DNA of 64,000 nucleotides. Origin: JAABRB01 sp041617635 (GTDB lineage: Bacteria; Pseudomonadota; Gammaproteobacteria; Burkholderiales; SG8-39). The stretch's first letter is position 1, and each line of letters starts with the position of its first letter. The stretch is taken from the NCBI GenBank assembly GCA_041617635.1, contig JBFJOO010000010.1, forward strand, positions 5,242 to 69,241, read 5' to 3'. Shown here one piece after another: positions 38,857 to 48,381 of this stretch. Position numbers and translations under genes: made by a program. Below the pieces are notes generated by a model. It ran no database searches and was not told where the DNA came from. It was given only the letters and a program-made list of their open reading frames with translations.

Positions 38857-39685
38857 TCCGGGGCTCGGATCCGGTCTCGACGCAACGACCCGGGCCGCCA
38901 GCGCGCGGTCCGGGTCGACGCGCGCGGCGCCGGTGCCGGGGGAACGGGTTCCGATCGTCACGACCCGGAAGCTGACGAAGACCTTCGGCGCGCTGCACGC
39001 CGTCGACGCCGTCGACTTCACGCTCCAGCAGGGCGAGTTGCGGGCGATCATCGGGCCGAACGGCGCGGGAAAGAGCACGTTCTTCGCGATGCTCATGGGC
39101 CGCATCGCGCCGTCGAGCGGGGAGATCCGGGTCTCGGGCGTGGACACGACGCGGTTCGCGCCGCATCAGATCAGCCGCCTCGGGGTAAGCCTCGCCTTCC
39201 AGATCACGAACATCTTCCCGAACCTGACGGTCGCGGAAAACGTGCGGCTCGCAGCCCAGACTCGCGCGATGAGCTTCAACCCGCTCCGGGAGGCGACGCA
39301 TCGAAGCGCCGTGGAGGCGTCGGTCAGCGCAATCCTGGCCGACATCGGCCTCGCGTCCAAGCGCGGCGAGCTGGCGGCCAATCTTTCCCACGGCGAGCAG
39401 AAGTATCTGGAGATCGGCATCGCGCTCGCCACCAAGCCGCGCCTGCTGCTGCTCGATGAGCCGACTGCGGGCATGAGCTCGCAGGAGACGCGCGACACCG
39501 CCGCGCTGATCAAGCGCCTGTCCGCGGACCTCAGCGTGATCCTGGTGGAGCACGACATGGATGTCGTGATGAGCATCGCGGACGTCGTGACCGTATTCCA
39601 CGATGGACGGATCCTGGCCGAAGGGCCACCCGCCGCCATTCGCGCGAATCCGGACGTGCAGCAGGTTTATCTGCGGGGGGTCTGA
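38846..39685 (+). CDS. Liv-type ABC transporter ATPase (LivG-like)
   Basis: 279 aa if started at GTG 38846, which overlaps the previous gene by 11 bp; GTG at 38933 would remove an unconserved, Arg/Ala-rich 29-residue leader and is quite possible. Walker A GPNGAGKST (70-78), signature LSHGEQ, Walker B LLLLDEPTAG and switch His in VEHDMD are all intact. The LSHGEQ form is common in LivG/UrtD-type ATPases. Energises the importer together with the next gene. Confidence 0.9.
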   Translation: MRPDPGLGSGLDATTRAASARSGSTRAAPVPGERVPIVTTRKLTKTFGALHAVDAVDFTLQQGELRAIIGPNGAGKSTFFAMLMGRIAPSSGEIRVSGVDTTRFAPHQISRLGVSLAFQITNIFPNLTVAENVRLAAQTRAMSFNPLREATHRSAVEASVSAILADIGLASKRGELAANLSHGEQKYLEIGIALATKPRLLLLDEPTAGMSSQETRDTAALIKRLSADLSVILVEHDMDVVMSIADVVTVFHDGRILAEGPPAAIRANPDVQQVYLRGV

Positions 39686-40398
39686 TGCTCCGGCTCGAGG
39701 GCGTGCACACCTACTACGGCAAGAGCCACATCCTCCAGGGCCTGTCCATGGAGGTGCCCAAGGGCGCCGTGGTTGCGGTGCTCGGACGCAACGGCGCCGG
39801 CAAGACGACGACCATGCGCAGCGTCATGGGACTGACGCCCCCGGCCCGCGGACGCATCGTGCTGAACGACGCGGACGTGGCGGGGCTGCCGCCCTACCGC
39901 ATCGCCCGCCTCGGCGTGGCCTACGTCCCGGAGAACCGCCAGGTGTTCCCGCGGCTGTCGGTCCTGGAGAACCTGCGCATCGGCCTCGATCTCAAGGACT
40001 GGCCGGAGAGCGAGAAGCGCAAATCGCTCGACATGATCTACGAATCCTTCCCGCGCCTGATGGAGCGCAGGAACCAGCCCGGGGCGACGCTATCCGGGGG
40101 CGAGCAGCAGATGCTCGCCATGGCGCGCGCCGTGGTCGTGCGGCCCGACCTGATCCTGCTCGACGAGCCGAGCGAGGGCCTGATGCCGGCGCTGGTGCAG
40201 GAGATCGAGCGGGTCATCCGCTGGATGGCGGAGGATCTCAAGATCACGGTGCTGCTGATCGAGCAGGACTACCGCCTGTCGCTCCGCGTGAGCTCGCACT
40301 GCTACATCATGGCGAAAGGCAAGATCGTGCATGCCGCTCGCTCGGCCGAAGTCGCGGGCGATCGGGACACGTTGCTCGCATTGCTGGGAGTGAGCTGA
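39685..40398 (+). CDS. Liv-type ABC transporter ATPase (LivF-like)
   Basis: 237 aa, start overlapping the previous stop (TGATG). Complete motifs: GRNGAGKTT, LSGGEQQM, LILLDEPSEGL; PENRQVFPRLSVLENLRIGL is characteristic of LivF/UrtE ATPases. Cytoplasmic partner of the LivG-like subunit. Its TGA overlaps the ATG of the permease gene. Confidence 0.92.
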   Translation: MLRLEGVHTYYGKSHILQGLSMEVPKGAVVAVLGRNGAGKTTTMRSVMGLTPPARGRIVLNDADVAGLPPYRIARLGVAYVPENRQVFPRLSVLENLRIGLDLKDWPESEKRKSLDMIYESFPRLMERRNQPGATLSGGEQQMLAMARAVVVRPDLILLDEPSEGLMPALVQEIERVIRWMAEDLKITVLLIEQDYRLSLRVSSHCYIMAKGKIVHAARSAEVAGDRDTLLALLGVS

Positions 40399-41282
40399 TG
40401 GAATCTCTCTGGGAGCGGGTCGCCGTCGAGCTCGTCATGGGCCTGCAGTACGGGATGGTGCTCGCGCTCGTCGCCTCGGGCTTCACCCTGATTCTGGGCG
40501 TCATGAATATCGTGAACTTCGCGCACGGCGAATTTCACATGGCCGGGGCCTTCGCGGGATGGCTGGTGCTGACCGCGATCGCGCCGGTCGTCGGCTTCTG
40601 GGGAGCAGTCGTGCTCGCAGGGCTCATCGTTGCGCTCTTCGCGCTGGTGCTCGAGCGCGGGCTCTTCGTCTCGACGCACGGCGGGAGCCCCTTCATCCCG
40701 CTCCTGATCTCGTTCGGGCTGGCGCTCGTCCTGCAGCAAGGGGCGCTCGCGATCTTCGGCACGATCGGCAAGCACGTGGATCCCCCGGTCACCGCGACCA
40801 TCCCCTTCTTCGGGCTGCAGTTTCCCGTGTACCGCATCGTCATCATGGTGGTCGGTGCGCTGATCATCGGCGCCCTCTGGATCTTCATCACCCGGACGAA
40901 GTGGGGGACCTGGATCCGCGCCACGGTTCAGGATCGCGAGATGGCCGAGTGCATGGGCGTTCCGGTGCCGCGGGTCTACCAGATGGTGTTCGCCCTCGGC
41001 TGCGGCATCGCTGCCGTGAGCGGCGTCCTCGTCGCCCCGATCTTCTCGGTGTCCTACTCGATGGGGCTGGACATCATCGTCCCGGCATTCATCGTCGTCG
41101 TGGTCGGCGGGCTGGGCAGCCTCACCGGCACGCTGATCGCGGCGCTGCTCATCGGCGAGCTCGAAGCGCTCGGCTCGATCTTCCTCAAGGGCTCCGAGCC
41201 GCAAATCCTGAGCCTGCTCGTGCTCATGGCCTTTCTGGTCTTTCGCCCGCAGGGCCTGCTCGGCGAACGGGGGCTGCAGTGA
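40398..41282 (+). CDS. Liv-type ABC transporter permease (LivH-like)
   Basis: 294 aa, eight or so membrane helices. Family marks: GLQYGMVLALVASGFTLILG and GVMNIVNFAHGEFHMAGA at the N-terminus, and VVVVGGLGSLTGTLIAALLIGE near the C-terminus. Forms the channel with the LivM-like subunit. Coupled to neighbours on both sides by stop-start overlaps. Confidence 0.92.
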   Translation: MESLWERVAVELVMGLQYGMVLALVASGFTLILGVMNIVNFAHGEFHMAGAFAGWLVLTAIAPVVGFWGAVVLAGLIVALFALVLERGLFVSTHGGSPFIPLLISFGLALVLQQGALAIFGTIGKHVDPPVTATIPFFGLQFPVYRIVIMVVGALIIGALWIFITRTKWGTWIRATVQDREMAECMGVPVPRVYQMVFALGCGIAAVSGVLVAPIFSVSYSMGLDIIVPAFIVVVVGGLGSLTGTLIAALLIGELEALGSIFLKGSEPQILSLLVLMAFLVFRPQGLLGERGLQ

Positions 41283-42415
41283 TCCGCACGCTCCGCCGCG
41301 TCGGGCTGCCGCTCAGCCTGCTGATCGGCGTCACTTTCTGGCTGCTGCCGCTCGCCAATGCGCTCATCGTGCTCGCGGCGCTCGGCTCGATCGTGCTGGG
41401 CGTGGCGCTCATCGGCCGAGTACGCGGCCGTGCGCGAACGACACTCGATCGGACGCTGCGCCTGCGCTACGTCGGCGCGCTCGTGCTCCTGGTCGGCGCG
41501 ACGCTGCCCCTGTGGGCCGGCCCGTTTGCGTTGCGGTTCATGAGCGAAGTGCTCATTCTCGGCCTGCTCGCAATGAGCCTCGACCTGATGATGGGCTTCA
41601 TCGGGCTCGCGAGCTTCGCGCACGCCGCGCTCGCCGGGGTCGCCTCCTACACCGCGGCGATCGCGCTTTCCCGATATGGCTTGCCGCCGTGGGCGGCGAT
41701 CGGACTTGCGCTGCTCGTCGGGACCCTTGCCACGACATTCATGGGCGCGTTCTCGGTCCGCGTCCGGGACATCTACTTCGGCATCGTGACGGTGGTGTTC
41801 GGCGTCGTGGCATTCATCGTCGCGAACACCTGGGTCTCGATGACGAACGGCGAGGACGGCATGACGATCACGCTGCCCACGCTCACGATCCCCGGGCTGC
41901 CGGGACTCGACATCGGCGATTTCGCGTCCTTCTGGTACCTCACCTTCGCGGTGGTCTTCGCGAGCTACCTCTTCATGCGCCAGCTGCTGCGCTCGCCGAT
42001 CGGTCTGGTGTTCCGCGGCATCCGCGAGAACGAGCAGCGCGCGCGCTATGTCGGGTACAACGTGAATGCCTACAAGATCCTGAACACCGCGATCTCCGGA
42101 TTCTTCGCCTCGCTCGCCGGCGTGCTGCTGCTCTTCAAGAACGGCATCATCGGCACCGAGCAGATGGACGTCATCCACTCGGGGGAGATCGTCATCTGGT
42201 CGGTGATCGGGGGCCTCGGGACGCTGATCGGGCCGTTCATCGGCGCGGCCTCGGTCTACCTGCTGACCGATTATCTCGCCCAGTTCACCGACCGCTACAT
42301 CCTGATCGTCGGCCTGGTCTTCATCACGACGATCCTGCTCGCTCCGAAAGGCATCGCGGGCGCAGTCCTCGAGGCGTGGCGTCCGTCCGCAACCGACAGG
42401 GAGGACTCTTCATGA
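41279..42415 (+). CDS. Liv-type ABC transporter permease (LivM-like)
   Basis: 378 aa, GTG overlapping the LivH stop (GTGA). About ten membrane helices; LivM features AMSLDLMMGFIGLASFAHAA, RGIRENEQRARYVGYNVNAY and IWSVIGGLGTLIGPFIGAA. The first 80 residues add two helices before the conserved core. Stop overlaps the SDR start (ATGA), which ties the importer to the dehydrogenase genes. Confidence 0.9.
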   Translation: MIRTLRRVGLPLSLLIGVTFWLLPLANALIVLAALGSIVLGVALIGRVRGRARTTLDRTLRLRYVGALVLLVGATLPLWAGPFALRFMSEVLILGLLAMSLDLMMGFIGLASFAHAALAGVASYTAAIALSRYGLPPWAAIGLALLVGTLATTFMGAFSVRVRDIYFGIVTVVFGVVAFIVANTWVSMTNGEDGMTITLPTLTIPGLPGLDIGDFASFWYLTFAVVFASYLFMRQLLRSPIGLVFRGIRENEQRARYVGYNVNAYKILNTAISGFFASLAGVLLLFKNGIIGTEQMDVIHSGEIVIWSVIGGLGTLIGPFIGAASVYLLTDYLAQFTDRYILIVGLVFITTILLAPKGIAGAVLEAWRPSATDREDSS

Positions 42416-43221
42416 TGCTCGAAGGCAAGACCGTCATCGTCACCGGCGGCGGCAGCGGCATCGGGCGCGCCACCTGCGTGCTCGCCGCGCGCGAAGGCGC
42501 GAACGTCGCGATCGCCGACAACAACCCGACGACGGCCGAGGAGACCAAGCAGCTCGTCGCGGCCGAAGGTCGCAAGGCGATCGTCATCGAGATGGACACG
42601 TCGGTGGCTGCCGACGCGCAGCGCATGGCGGATGCGACCGTGGCCGCTTTCGGTACGATCGACGGCCTCGTGTGCGCCGCGATCAAGCTCCGCCCGAGCC
42701 GCCTGGAAGACCTGTCCGAGGAAGACTGGGACATGGTGATCGACATCGGGCTGAAGGGCTATTTCCTGTGTGCCCAGGCCGCCGGCCGCGTCATGCTGGC
42801 GCAGAAGCGCGGATCGATCGTGTTCGTGTCGTCCGTCGGCGGCGTGCAGGCCTACAACGGTGCCGGCGCCTACAGCGTGGCCAAGGCGGGCGCGATCATG
42901 CTCGGCAATCTCGTCGGCGTCGAATGGGGTGGCCGCGGCGTGCGCGGCAACACGGTGTCGCCCGGCCAGGTGCGCACGCCGATGACCGAGGCGATGTTCC
43001 GGGATCCGGAGATTGCCGCCGGGCGCGCCGCGGTCGTGCCCATGGGGCGGGTGGGACGACCCGAGGAAATCGCGGAAGCGTGCGTGTTCCTGCTCTCCGA
43101 CCGCGCGAGCTACGTGAACGCCGAGAACCTCAAGGTCGACGGGGGCCAGGCCGAGAGCAAGATGATGCACACCCCCGGCCGCAACTGGGGCGGCAAGAGC
43201 ATGGCGTACAAGCCGGGCTGA
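42412..43221 (+). CDS. Short-chain dehydrogenase/reductase 1
   Basis: 269 aa, ATG with GGGAGG upstream. Classical SDR: nucleotide motif TGGGSGIG (12-19), catalytic Ser in VSSVGG and YSVAK (Tyr/Lys pair near 160), and Asp in NNP after strand 2 position suggesting NAD. A C-terminal tail (MMHTPGRNWGGKSMAYKPG) is longer than usual and is shared in part by the next SDR. Probably oxidises a hydroxyl group of the compound imported by the adjoining transporters. Confidence 0.88.
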   Translation: MMLEGKTVIVTGGGSGIGRATCVLAAREGANVAIADNNPTTAEETKQLVAAEGRKAIVIEMDTSVAADAQRMADATVAAFGTIDGLVCAAIKLRPSRLEDLSEEDWDMVIDIGLKGYFLCAQAAGRVMLAQKRGSIVFVSSVGGVQAYNGAGAYSVAKAGAIMLGNLVGVEWGGRGVRGNTVSPGQVRTPMTEAMFRDPEIAAGRAAVVPMGRVGRPEEIAEACVFLLSDRASYVNAENLKVDGGQAESKMMHTPGRNWGGKSMAYKPG

Positions 43222-43243
43222 AGCGCCGGGAAAGGACATAAAG

Positions 43244-44020
43244 ATGAGTCGATTCGCAGGCAAGGTTTGCATCGTCACCGGGGGCGCCAGGGGAATCGGC
43301 GAGAAGACCGCCGAGATGTATGTCGCGCAGGGCGGCCGCGTGCTGATCGGCGACACCAACGCCGAGCTGGGTAGCGCCGTCGCCAAGCGTCTCGGGACGG
43401 CTGCCCGGTTCGTCCCGCTGGACGTGAGCGACCCGGCGTCCTACCGCGATGCAGTCGCGACCGCCGTGAAGGAGTTCGGCGGCGTAGACGGCGTGGTCAA
43501 CAGCGCGGTTCGCATGGCGCCCGGCCTGCTGAAGGATCTGTCGCTCGCGGACTGGAACGCGGCCGTGGCCGTGGGCCTTACCGGAACCTTTCTGATGTGC
43601 CAGGCCGCCGGTCGCTGGATGATCGACAACGATCGCCGCGGCGCGATGGTCAACCTCTCGTCGATCGGCGGCATCGCACCGTACGGCATGTCCGGTGCCT
43701 ACAGCACGATCAAGGCGGGGGTGATCATGCTCACCAAGCATCTCGCGCTGGAGTGGGCGTCGAAGGGCGTGCGCGTCAACGTCGTGTGCCCCGGTCATAC
43801 GGAGACCCCGCTCACGGCCTATCTCAAGGACCCCGAGATCAAGCGGGCGCGCAGCGAGGTCACGCCGCTCAAGCGGGTCGGACAGCCGCTGGACATCGCC
43901 AACGCGATCCTCTTTCTCCTGTCGGACGAGGCGGACTACATCACCGCCGCCTCGCTCGGCATCGACGGCGGGCTTTCCGCCAGCGTCATGAACCAGCTGC
44001 CGGGCCGGAAGTGGAGTTGA
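43244..44020 (+). CDS. Short-chain dehydrogenase/reductase 2
   Basis: 258 aa. TGGARGIG motif (11-18), VNLSSIGG with catalytic Ser and YSTIK (near 152). Paralogue of the preceding SDR, sharing a PGRKW/PGRNW motif near the C-terminus, so the two may act in sequence or as stereospecific partners. GGAAAGGAC ribosome site 5 bp before the ATG; 22 bp from the first SDR gene. Confidence 0.88.
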   Translation: MSRFAGKVCIVTGGARGIGEKTAEMYVAQGGRVLIGDTNAELGSAVAKRLGTAARFVPLDVSDPASYRDAVATAVKEFGGVDGVVNSAVRMAPGLLKDLSLADWNAAVAVGLTGTFLMCQAAGRWMIDNDRRGAMVNLSSIGGIAPYGMSGAYSTIKAGVIMLTKHLALEWASKGVRVNVVCPGHTETPLTAYLKDPEIKRARSEVTPLKRVGQPLDIANAILFLLSDEADYITAASLGIDGGLSASVMNQLPGRKWS

Positions 44021-44113
44021 GCGTGAATTGACGTGAATCGTCCGGACGGGTGGGATATGCTTGGCCACGGCGCGGCGGCGCGGGTCCCGCGTCCCCAACG
44101 GGAGGAGAACCCC

Positions 44114-45148
44114 ATGCGCAAGATCGGCTCGATCGGATTTCTGACCCTGGCAACGGCCGCCCTGCTCCTTTCGGGAGGGGCCCGGGCAGAAACCACACTC
44201 AACTATTCGCTGTGGATCCCCTGGACCCACCCCGTGGCGGTGCACGTCTACATCCCCTGGATCGAGGCGGTCGAGAAAGCGACCGCGGGCCGGGTCAAGA
44301 TCAACCGCCTGCCGAAGGCGGTCGCCTCGCCGCCCGCGCACTTCGATGCGATCCGCAACGGCCAGGCCGACGTCGGGTTCAGCGTGTACGGCTATTCGCC
44401 GAAGCGCTTCGGCGCCTACCTCTTCGGCGAGCTGCCGCTCATCGGCGACCGCGCCGAGCCGGTGTCGGTCGCGGCGTGGCGCACCCACGAGCGCATCGCC
44501 AAGGTGAAGGACTTCCATGAGGGCGTCAAGCTGCTCGGCCTGAACAGCCACGGCCCCGGGGTCCTGCATCACCGCACCAAGAACATCGATTCGATCGACG
44601 ACCTGAAGGGATCGAAGATCCGCGTCGGCGGCCCGATCCCGAAGGCGATCGTCGAGGCGTGGGGCGGCGTGGCGATCGCGCAGCCGGCACCCAAGTCCTA
44701 CGAGCTGCTCTCCACCGGCGTGATCGACGGCATCACGTTCCCGTACGAATCGCTGCCGAGCTTCAACATCACGAAGCTCGTCACGCATTCGACCTACTTT
44801 CCGGGCGGCCTGTACACCTCGACCCACTACCTGATCATGAACCAGGCGAAGTGGGATGCGCTGCCGCAGCAAGATAAGGCGGCGATCGACCGCGTCTCCT
44901 ACGAGACCTTCGCGCACCAGGCCGGCAAGGGCTGGGACACCATCAACGACATCGGCCTCGCCGCCGCCAAGGAGAACGGCAACAAGATCACGACGGCGCC
45001 ACCGGCGATGGTCGAGGAGCTCAAGAAGCTGAACGTCAAGTTCGAGGCCGAGTTCGTCAAGGAGGCGAACGAGGCCGGCATCGACGGCGCGGCCACCCTG
45101 AAGTTCTTCCGCGAAGAGATCGCGCGCCAGGCCGGACAAGCGAAGTAG
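44114..45148 (+). CDS. TRAP transporter substrate-binding protein (DctP family)
   Basis: 344 aa from ATG 44114, preceded by GGAGGAGAA, which gives a clear Sec signal peptide ending GGARA-ETT. The DctP fold is shown by LLGLNSHGPGVLHHRTKNI, DLKGSKIRVGGPIPKA and YELLSTGVIDGITFPYES. Binds an organic acid in the periplasm and delivers it to the DctQ/DctM membrane pair encoded next. The Arg normally contacting the carboxylate is within KIRVGG. Confidence 0.9.
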   Translation: MRKIGSIGFLTLATAALLLSGGARAETTLNYSLWIPWTHPVAVHVYIPWIEAVEKATAGRVKINRLPKAVASPPAHFDAIRNGQADVGFSVYGYSPKRFGAYLFGELPLIGDRAEPVSVAAWRTHERIAKVKDFHEGVKLLGLNSHGPGVLHHRTKNIDSIDDLKGSKIRVGGPIPKAIVEAWGGVAIAQPAPKSYELLSTGVIDGITFPYESLPSFNITKLVTHSTYFPGGLYTSTHYLIMNQAKWDALPQQDKAAIDRVSYETFAHQAGKGWDTINDIGLAAAKENGNKITTAPPAMVEELKKLNVKFEAEFVKEANEAGIDGAATLKFFREEIARQAGQAK

Positions 45149-45153
45149 TCGGC

Positions 45154-45696
45154 ATGGCGGAGGACCGCGGCCGGCAGGCTGCGGGCGCCGGCGCGCCCGC
45201 GCGTTGGGCGATGTTCCTGCTCGGCGCGTTCGCGTGCCTGGTGCTGTTCGCGATGATGGCGCTCACGTTCGCCGATGTCCTCGGCCGGTATCTCCTCAAC
45301 CGGCCGCTGCCCGGCGCGTACGAGATGATCGCCTTCATGATGCCGCTGATGATCTTCGCCATCTTGCCGCGGGTCTGCTACCGCGAAGACCACGTCACGG
45401 TCGATCTCCTGGAAGGCTTCACGCCGTCTGCGTGGCGCCGCTGGCAGGGAGCGGCGGTGAACCTCCTCGGGGCGGCGGTGATCGGCGTGCTGGCATGGCG
45501 GCTCTTCGTCCAGGCGGTGGACAACGGGCGCAACGACGAAGTCAGCACCGAGCACCTGTGGCCGCTGTCGATCTTCGGCTACTTCATGGCGGCGATGAGC
45601 GTGCTCGCCTGCGTCAGCCTGCTCGTCGTGGCCGTCCAGCACTGGCGCGGGACGCGTCCCGCCGTTGACGGGCGGAGCGGGGAAACGGGTTCGTGA
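45154..45696 (+). CDS. TRAP transporter small membrane subunit (DctQ family)
   Basis: 180 aa, four membrane helices (about 20-42, 58-80, 98-120, 140-165). TFADVLGRYLLNRPLPGAYEM near residue 35 is the DctQ signature. Pairs with DctM; its stop overlaps the DctM start by 4 bp (GTGA). Confidence 0.88.
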   Translation: MAEDRGRQAAGAGAPARWAMFLLGAFACLVLFAMMALTFADVLGRYLLNRPLPGAYEMIAFMMPLMIFAILPRVCYREDHVTVDLLEGFTPSAWRRWQGAAVNLLGAAVIGVLAWRLFVQAVDNGRNDEVSTEHLWPLSIFGYFMAAMSVLACVSLLVVAVQHWRGTRPAVDGRSGETGS

Positions 45697-46985
45697 CGGC
45701 GGGCCTCATCGGCCTGGCGGCGGTGCTGGCGCTCGCGTTCCTGCGCGTGCCGATCGCGTTCGCCATGGGAATCTCGGGCTTCTTCGGGTTGGTCGCGTTC
45801 ATCGGCTGGCAGGGCGCGTTCGCCAGCATCGCGTCGACCGCGTTCGACGCCGCCGTGAACTACGAGCTCTCGGTCGTGCCGCTCTTCGTCCTGATGGGCA
45901 ACCTCGTCACCCGCGCGCGCCTCTCCGAGGAGCTGTACGCAGCCTCGCACGCGTTCCTCGGTCACCGGCGCGGCGGTCTGGCGATGGCCACCATCGTCGC
46001 GTGCGGCGGATTCTCGGCGGTGTGCGGCTCGAGCCTCGCCACGGCGGCGACGATGTCCAAGGTGGCGATGCCCTCGATGCGCAAGTACGGCTACTCCGAC
46101 GCGCTGGCCGCCGGATCGATCGCCGCCGGCGGCACGCTCGGCATTCTCATCCCGCCGAGCGTGCTGATGGTGATCTACGGCATCCTGACGCAGACCAACA
46201 TCGGCAAGCTGTTCGCCGCCGGCGTCGCACCGGGCGTCCTCGGCATCGCGCTCTACATGACGGCGGTGCAGGCGGTCGTGATGCGCAGACCGCAGGACGG
46301 TCCACGCAGCGAGCGAATCCCGTGGGCGGCGCGCCTGCTGGCGCTCAAGGGCGTGTGGGGCGTGCTCGTGCTGTTCGCGGTGGTGATGGGCGGTATCTAC
46401 GGCGGCGTCTTCTCGGCCACCGAAGCGGCGGGCATCGGGGCCGCTGGCGCCTTCCTCTTCGCGGTCATCAGGGGCGAGCTCACCTGGCGCAAGCTCTACG
46501 CGACCCTACTCGAGAGCGCCGGCACCACGGCAATGCTCTTCACCGTGCTGATCGGCGCGCTGATCTTCGCCAACTTCATCAACGTCACGCCCTTCCCGCG
46601 CGCGATGCTCGCGGCCGCCGGCGCGTTCGCGGACACCCCGTGGGTCGCGATCGCCGCGATCCTCGCGATCTACATCGTGCTCGGCTGCGTGCTGGAAAGC
46701 CTGTCGATGATCCTCCTCACCGTGCCGATCTTCTTCCCCGTGGTGAAGAGCCTCGGCTACGACCCGATCTGGTTCGGCATCCTGGTCGTGGTCATCACCG
46801 AGATCAGCCTCATCACGCCGCCGGTCGGCCTGAACGTGTTCGTCCTGCGCGGTGTGCTGCCCGACGTCAGCACCGGCACGATCTTCCGGGGCGTCGTGCC
46901 GTTCATCCTTGCGGACGTGGTGCGGCTCGCCATCGTCGCGGCAGTGCCGACGCTGTCGCTGTGGCTCCCGCAGTTCGTCAAGTAG
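45693..46985 (+). CDS. TRAP transporter large membrane subunit (DctM family)
   Basis: 430 aa, GTG start. About 12 membrane segments with DctM landmarks: GGFSAVCGSSLATAATMSKV near 110, GGTLGILIPPSVLMVIYGIL near 148 and LITPPVGLNVFVLRG near 372. Sodium-driven transport of the DctP-bound substrate. Last of the TRAP trio. Confidence 0.92.
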   Translation: MTAGLIGLAAVLALAFLRVPIAFAMGISGFFGLVAFIGWQGAFASIASTAFDAAVNYELSVVPLFVLMGNLVTRARLSEELYAASHAFLGHRRGGLAMATIVACGGFSAVCGSSLATAATMSKVAMPSMRKYGYSDALAAGSIAAGGTLGILIPPSVLMVIYGILTQTNIGKLFAAGVAPGVLGIALYMTAVQAVVMRRPQDGPRSERIPWAARLLALKGVWGVLVLFAVVMGGIYGGVFSATEAAGIGAAGAFLFAVIRGELTWRKLYATLLESAGTTAMLFTVLIGALIFANFINVTPFPRAMLAAAGAFADTPWVAIAAILAIYIVLGCVLESLSMILLTVPIFFPVVKSLGYDPIWFGILVVVITEISLITPPVGLNVFVLRGVLPDVSTGTIFRGVVPFILADVVRLAIVAAVPTLSLWLPQFVK

Positions 46986-47003
46986 CCCCGGAGAGGAGCC
47001 GCA

Positions 47004-48275
47004 GTGTCCGTGTTTCATGCAATGAGCCTGGTCATCGCGCTGGTGGCCCTGTTCGGCTACCTGAATCACCGGTTCATCGGGCTCCCGGACACGGTCGGCA
47101 TCACGGCGATCGGGCTCGTCGCCGCGCTCGGCGTGACTACCTACGGAACGTATGACCCGGCAGTCGTCGAGTGGGCCGCGCGCACGATCGAGCACATCGA
47201 CTTCGCCGAGGTGGTGTTCCATGGCCTGCTCGGCATGCTGCTCTTCGCCGGCAGTCTGCACATCAACCTCGGCGACATCGACCGGCAGAAATGGACGATC
47301 CTGCTGCTCGCCACGATCGGCGTGCTGCTCTCGACGTGCATCGTCGCCGCGGCATTTTATGGCGCCGCGCGTCTCCTCGGCTTCGAGCTGCCGTTCATCT
47401 ACGCGCTGCTGTTCGGCGCACTGATCTCGCCCACCGACCCGATCGCGGTGCTCGGCATCCTGCGCAAGGTCGGCGTGCCGAAGAGCCTCGAGACCAAGAT
47501 CGCCGGCGAGAGCCTGTTCAACGACGGCACCGGCGTCGTGCTGTTCCTCACCCTCTCCGGGATCGCTTTCGGCGGTCAAGAGGCATCGGTGCCGCAGGTG
47601 TTGCTGCTGCTCGGCACCGAGATCATCGGCGGCGTCCTCGTCGGCCTGGCGCTGGGGTTCGCCGGATTCTTCCTGCTGCGCGGCATCGACAGCTACGCCG
47701 TCGAGATCATGCTCACGCTCGCCATGGCGACCGCCGGATACAGCCTGGCGGAGCTGCTGCACACGTCGGCGCCGATCGCCGTCGTGGTCATGGGCCTGCT
47801 CATCGGCAACCACGGCAAGCGGCTCGCCATGTCCGAGCGCACGCGCGAGCACCTGTTCTCCTTCTGGGATCTTGCCGACGAGCTGCTCAACCTCCTCCTC
47901 TTCGGCCTGATCGGCATCGAGATCATCGCGCTCGCCGCGCCGTTCGCGAACCTCGCGCCGGCGCTCGCCGCGATCCCGATCGTGCTCGCCGCGCGCCTCG
48001 CGGCCGTCGGGGTGCCGGTTCTCGCGCTGCGGCAGTTCCGCGAGTTCACGCCCAACACCGTGAAGATCATGACCTGGGGCGGACTGCGCGGCGGCATCTC
48101 GCTCGCGCTCGCGCTTTCGCTGCCGCAGTTCGCGGGCCGCGAGGTGATCGTGTCCGCCACCTATGCGGTCGTGATCTTCAGCATCCTCGTGCAGTCGCTC
48201 ACCATCGAGCCGCTGGTGCGGCGCTGGAGCGCAGGGGATGCCGAGGCGTCGACAATGTCGGGAAACGGCGACTAG
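47004..48275 (+). CDS. CPA1 sodium/proton antiporter
   Basis: 423 aa, GTG with GAGAGGAG upstream, 18 bp after DctM. Twelve membrane helices; the ALISPTDPIAVLGILRK and GESLFNDGTGVVLF motifs (with the ND ion-binding pair) identify the NhaP/CPA1 family. No C-terminal TrkA domain. Placed behind a sodium-driven TRAP transporter, it may help to keep the sodium gradient; that link is inference. Different from the antiporter at the window start. Confidence 0.9.
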   Translation: MSVFHAMSLVIALVALFGYLNHRFIGLPDTVGITAIGLVAALGVTTYGTYDPAVVEWAARTIEHIDFAEVVFHGLLGMLLFAGSLHINLGDIDRQKWTILLLATIGVLLSTCIVAAAFYGAARLLGFELPFIYALLFGALISPTDPIAVLGILRKVGVPKSLETKIAGESLFNDGTGVVLFLTLSGIAFGGQEASVPQVLLLLGTEIIGGVLVGLALGFAGFFLLRGIDSYAVEIMLTLAMATAGYSLAELLHTSAPIAVVVMGLLIGNHGKRLAMSERTREHLFSFWDLADELLNLLLFGLIGIEIIALAAPFANLAPALAAIPIVLAARLAAVGVPVLALRQFREFTPNTVKIMTWGGLRGGISLALALSLPQFAGREVIVSATYAVVIFSILVQSLTIEPLVRRWSAGDAEASTMSGNGD

Positions 48276-48381
48276 GCCAACCGGATGAAGAGGGAATTTT
48301 GGTGCGTGGGTATGGTCGAAACGGCTGGCCGGGTGTTTGCCCAAACGCGTGGCCACCCTCCCACGCACGAATCGAGCGCGC

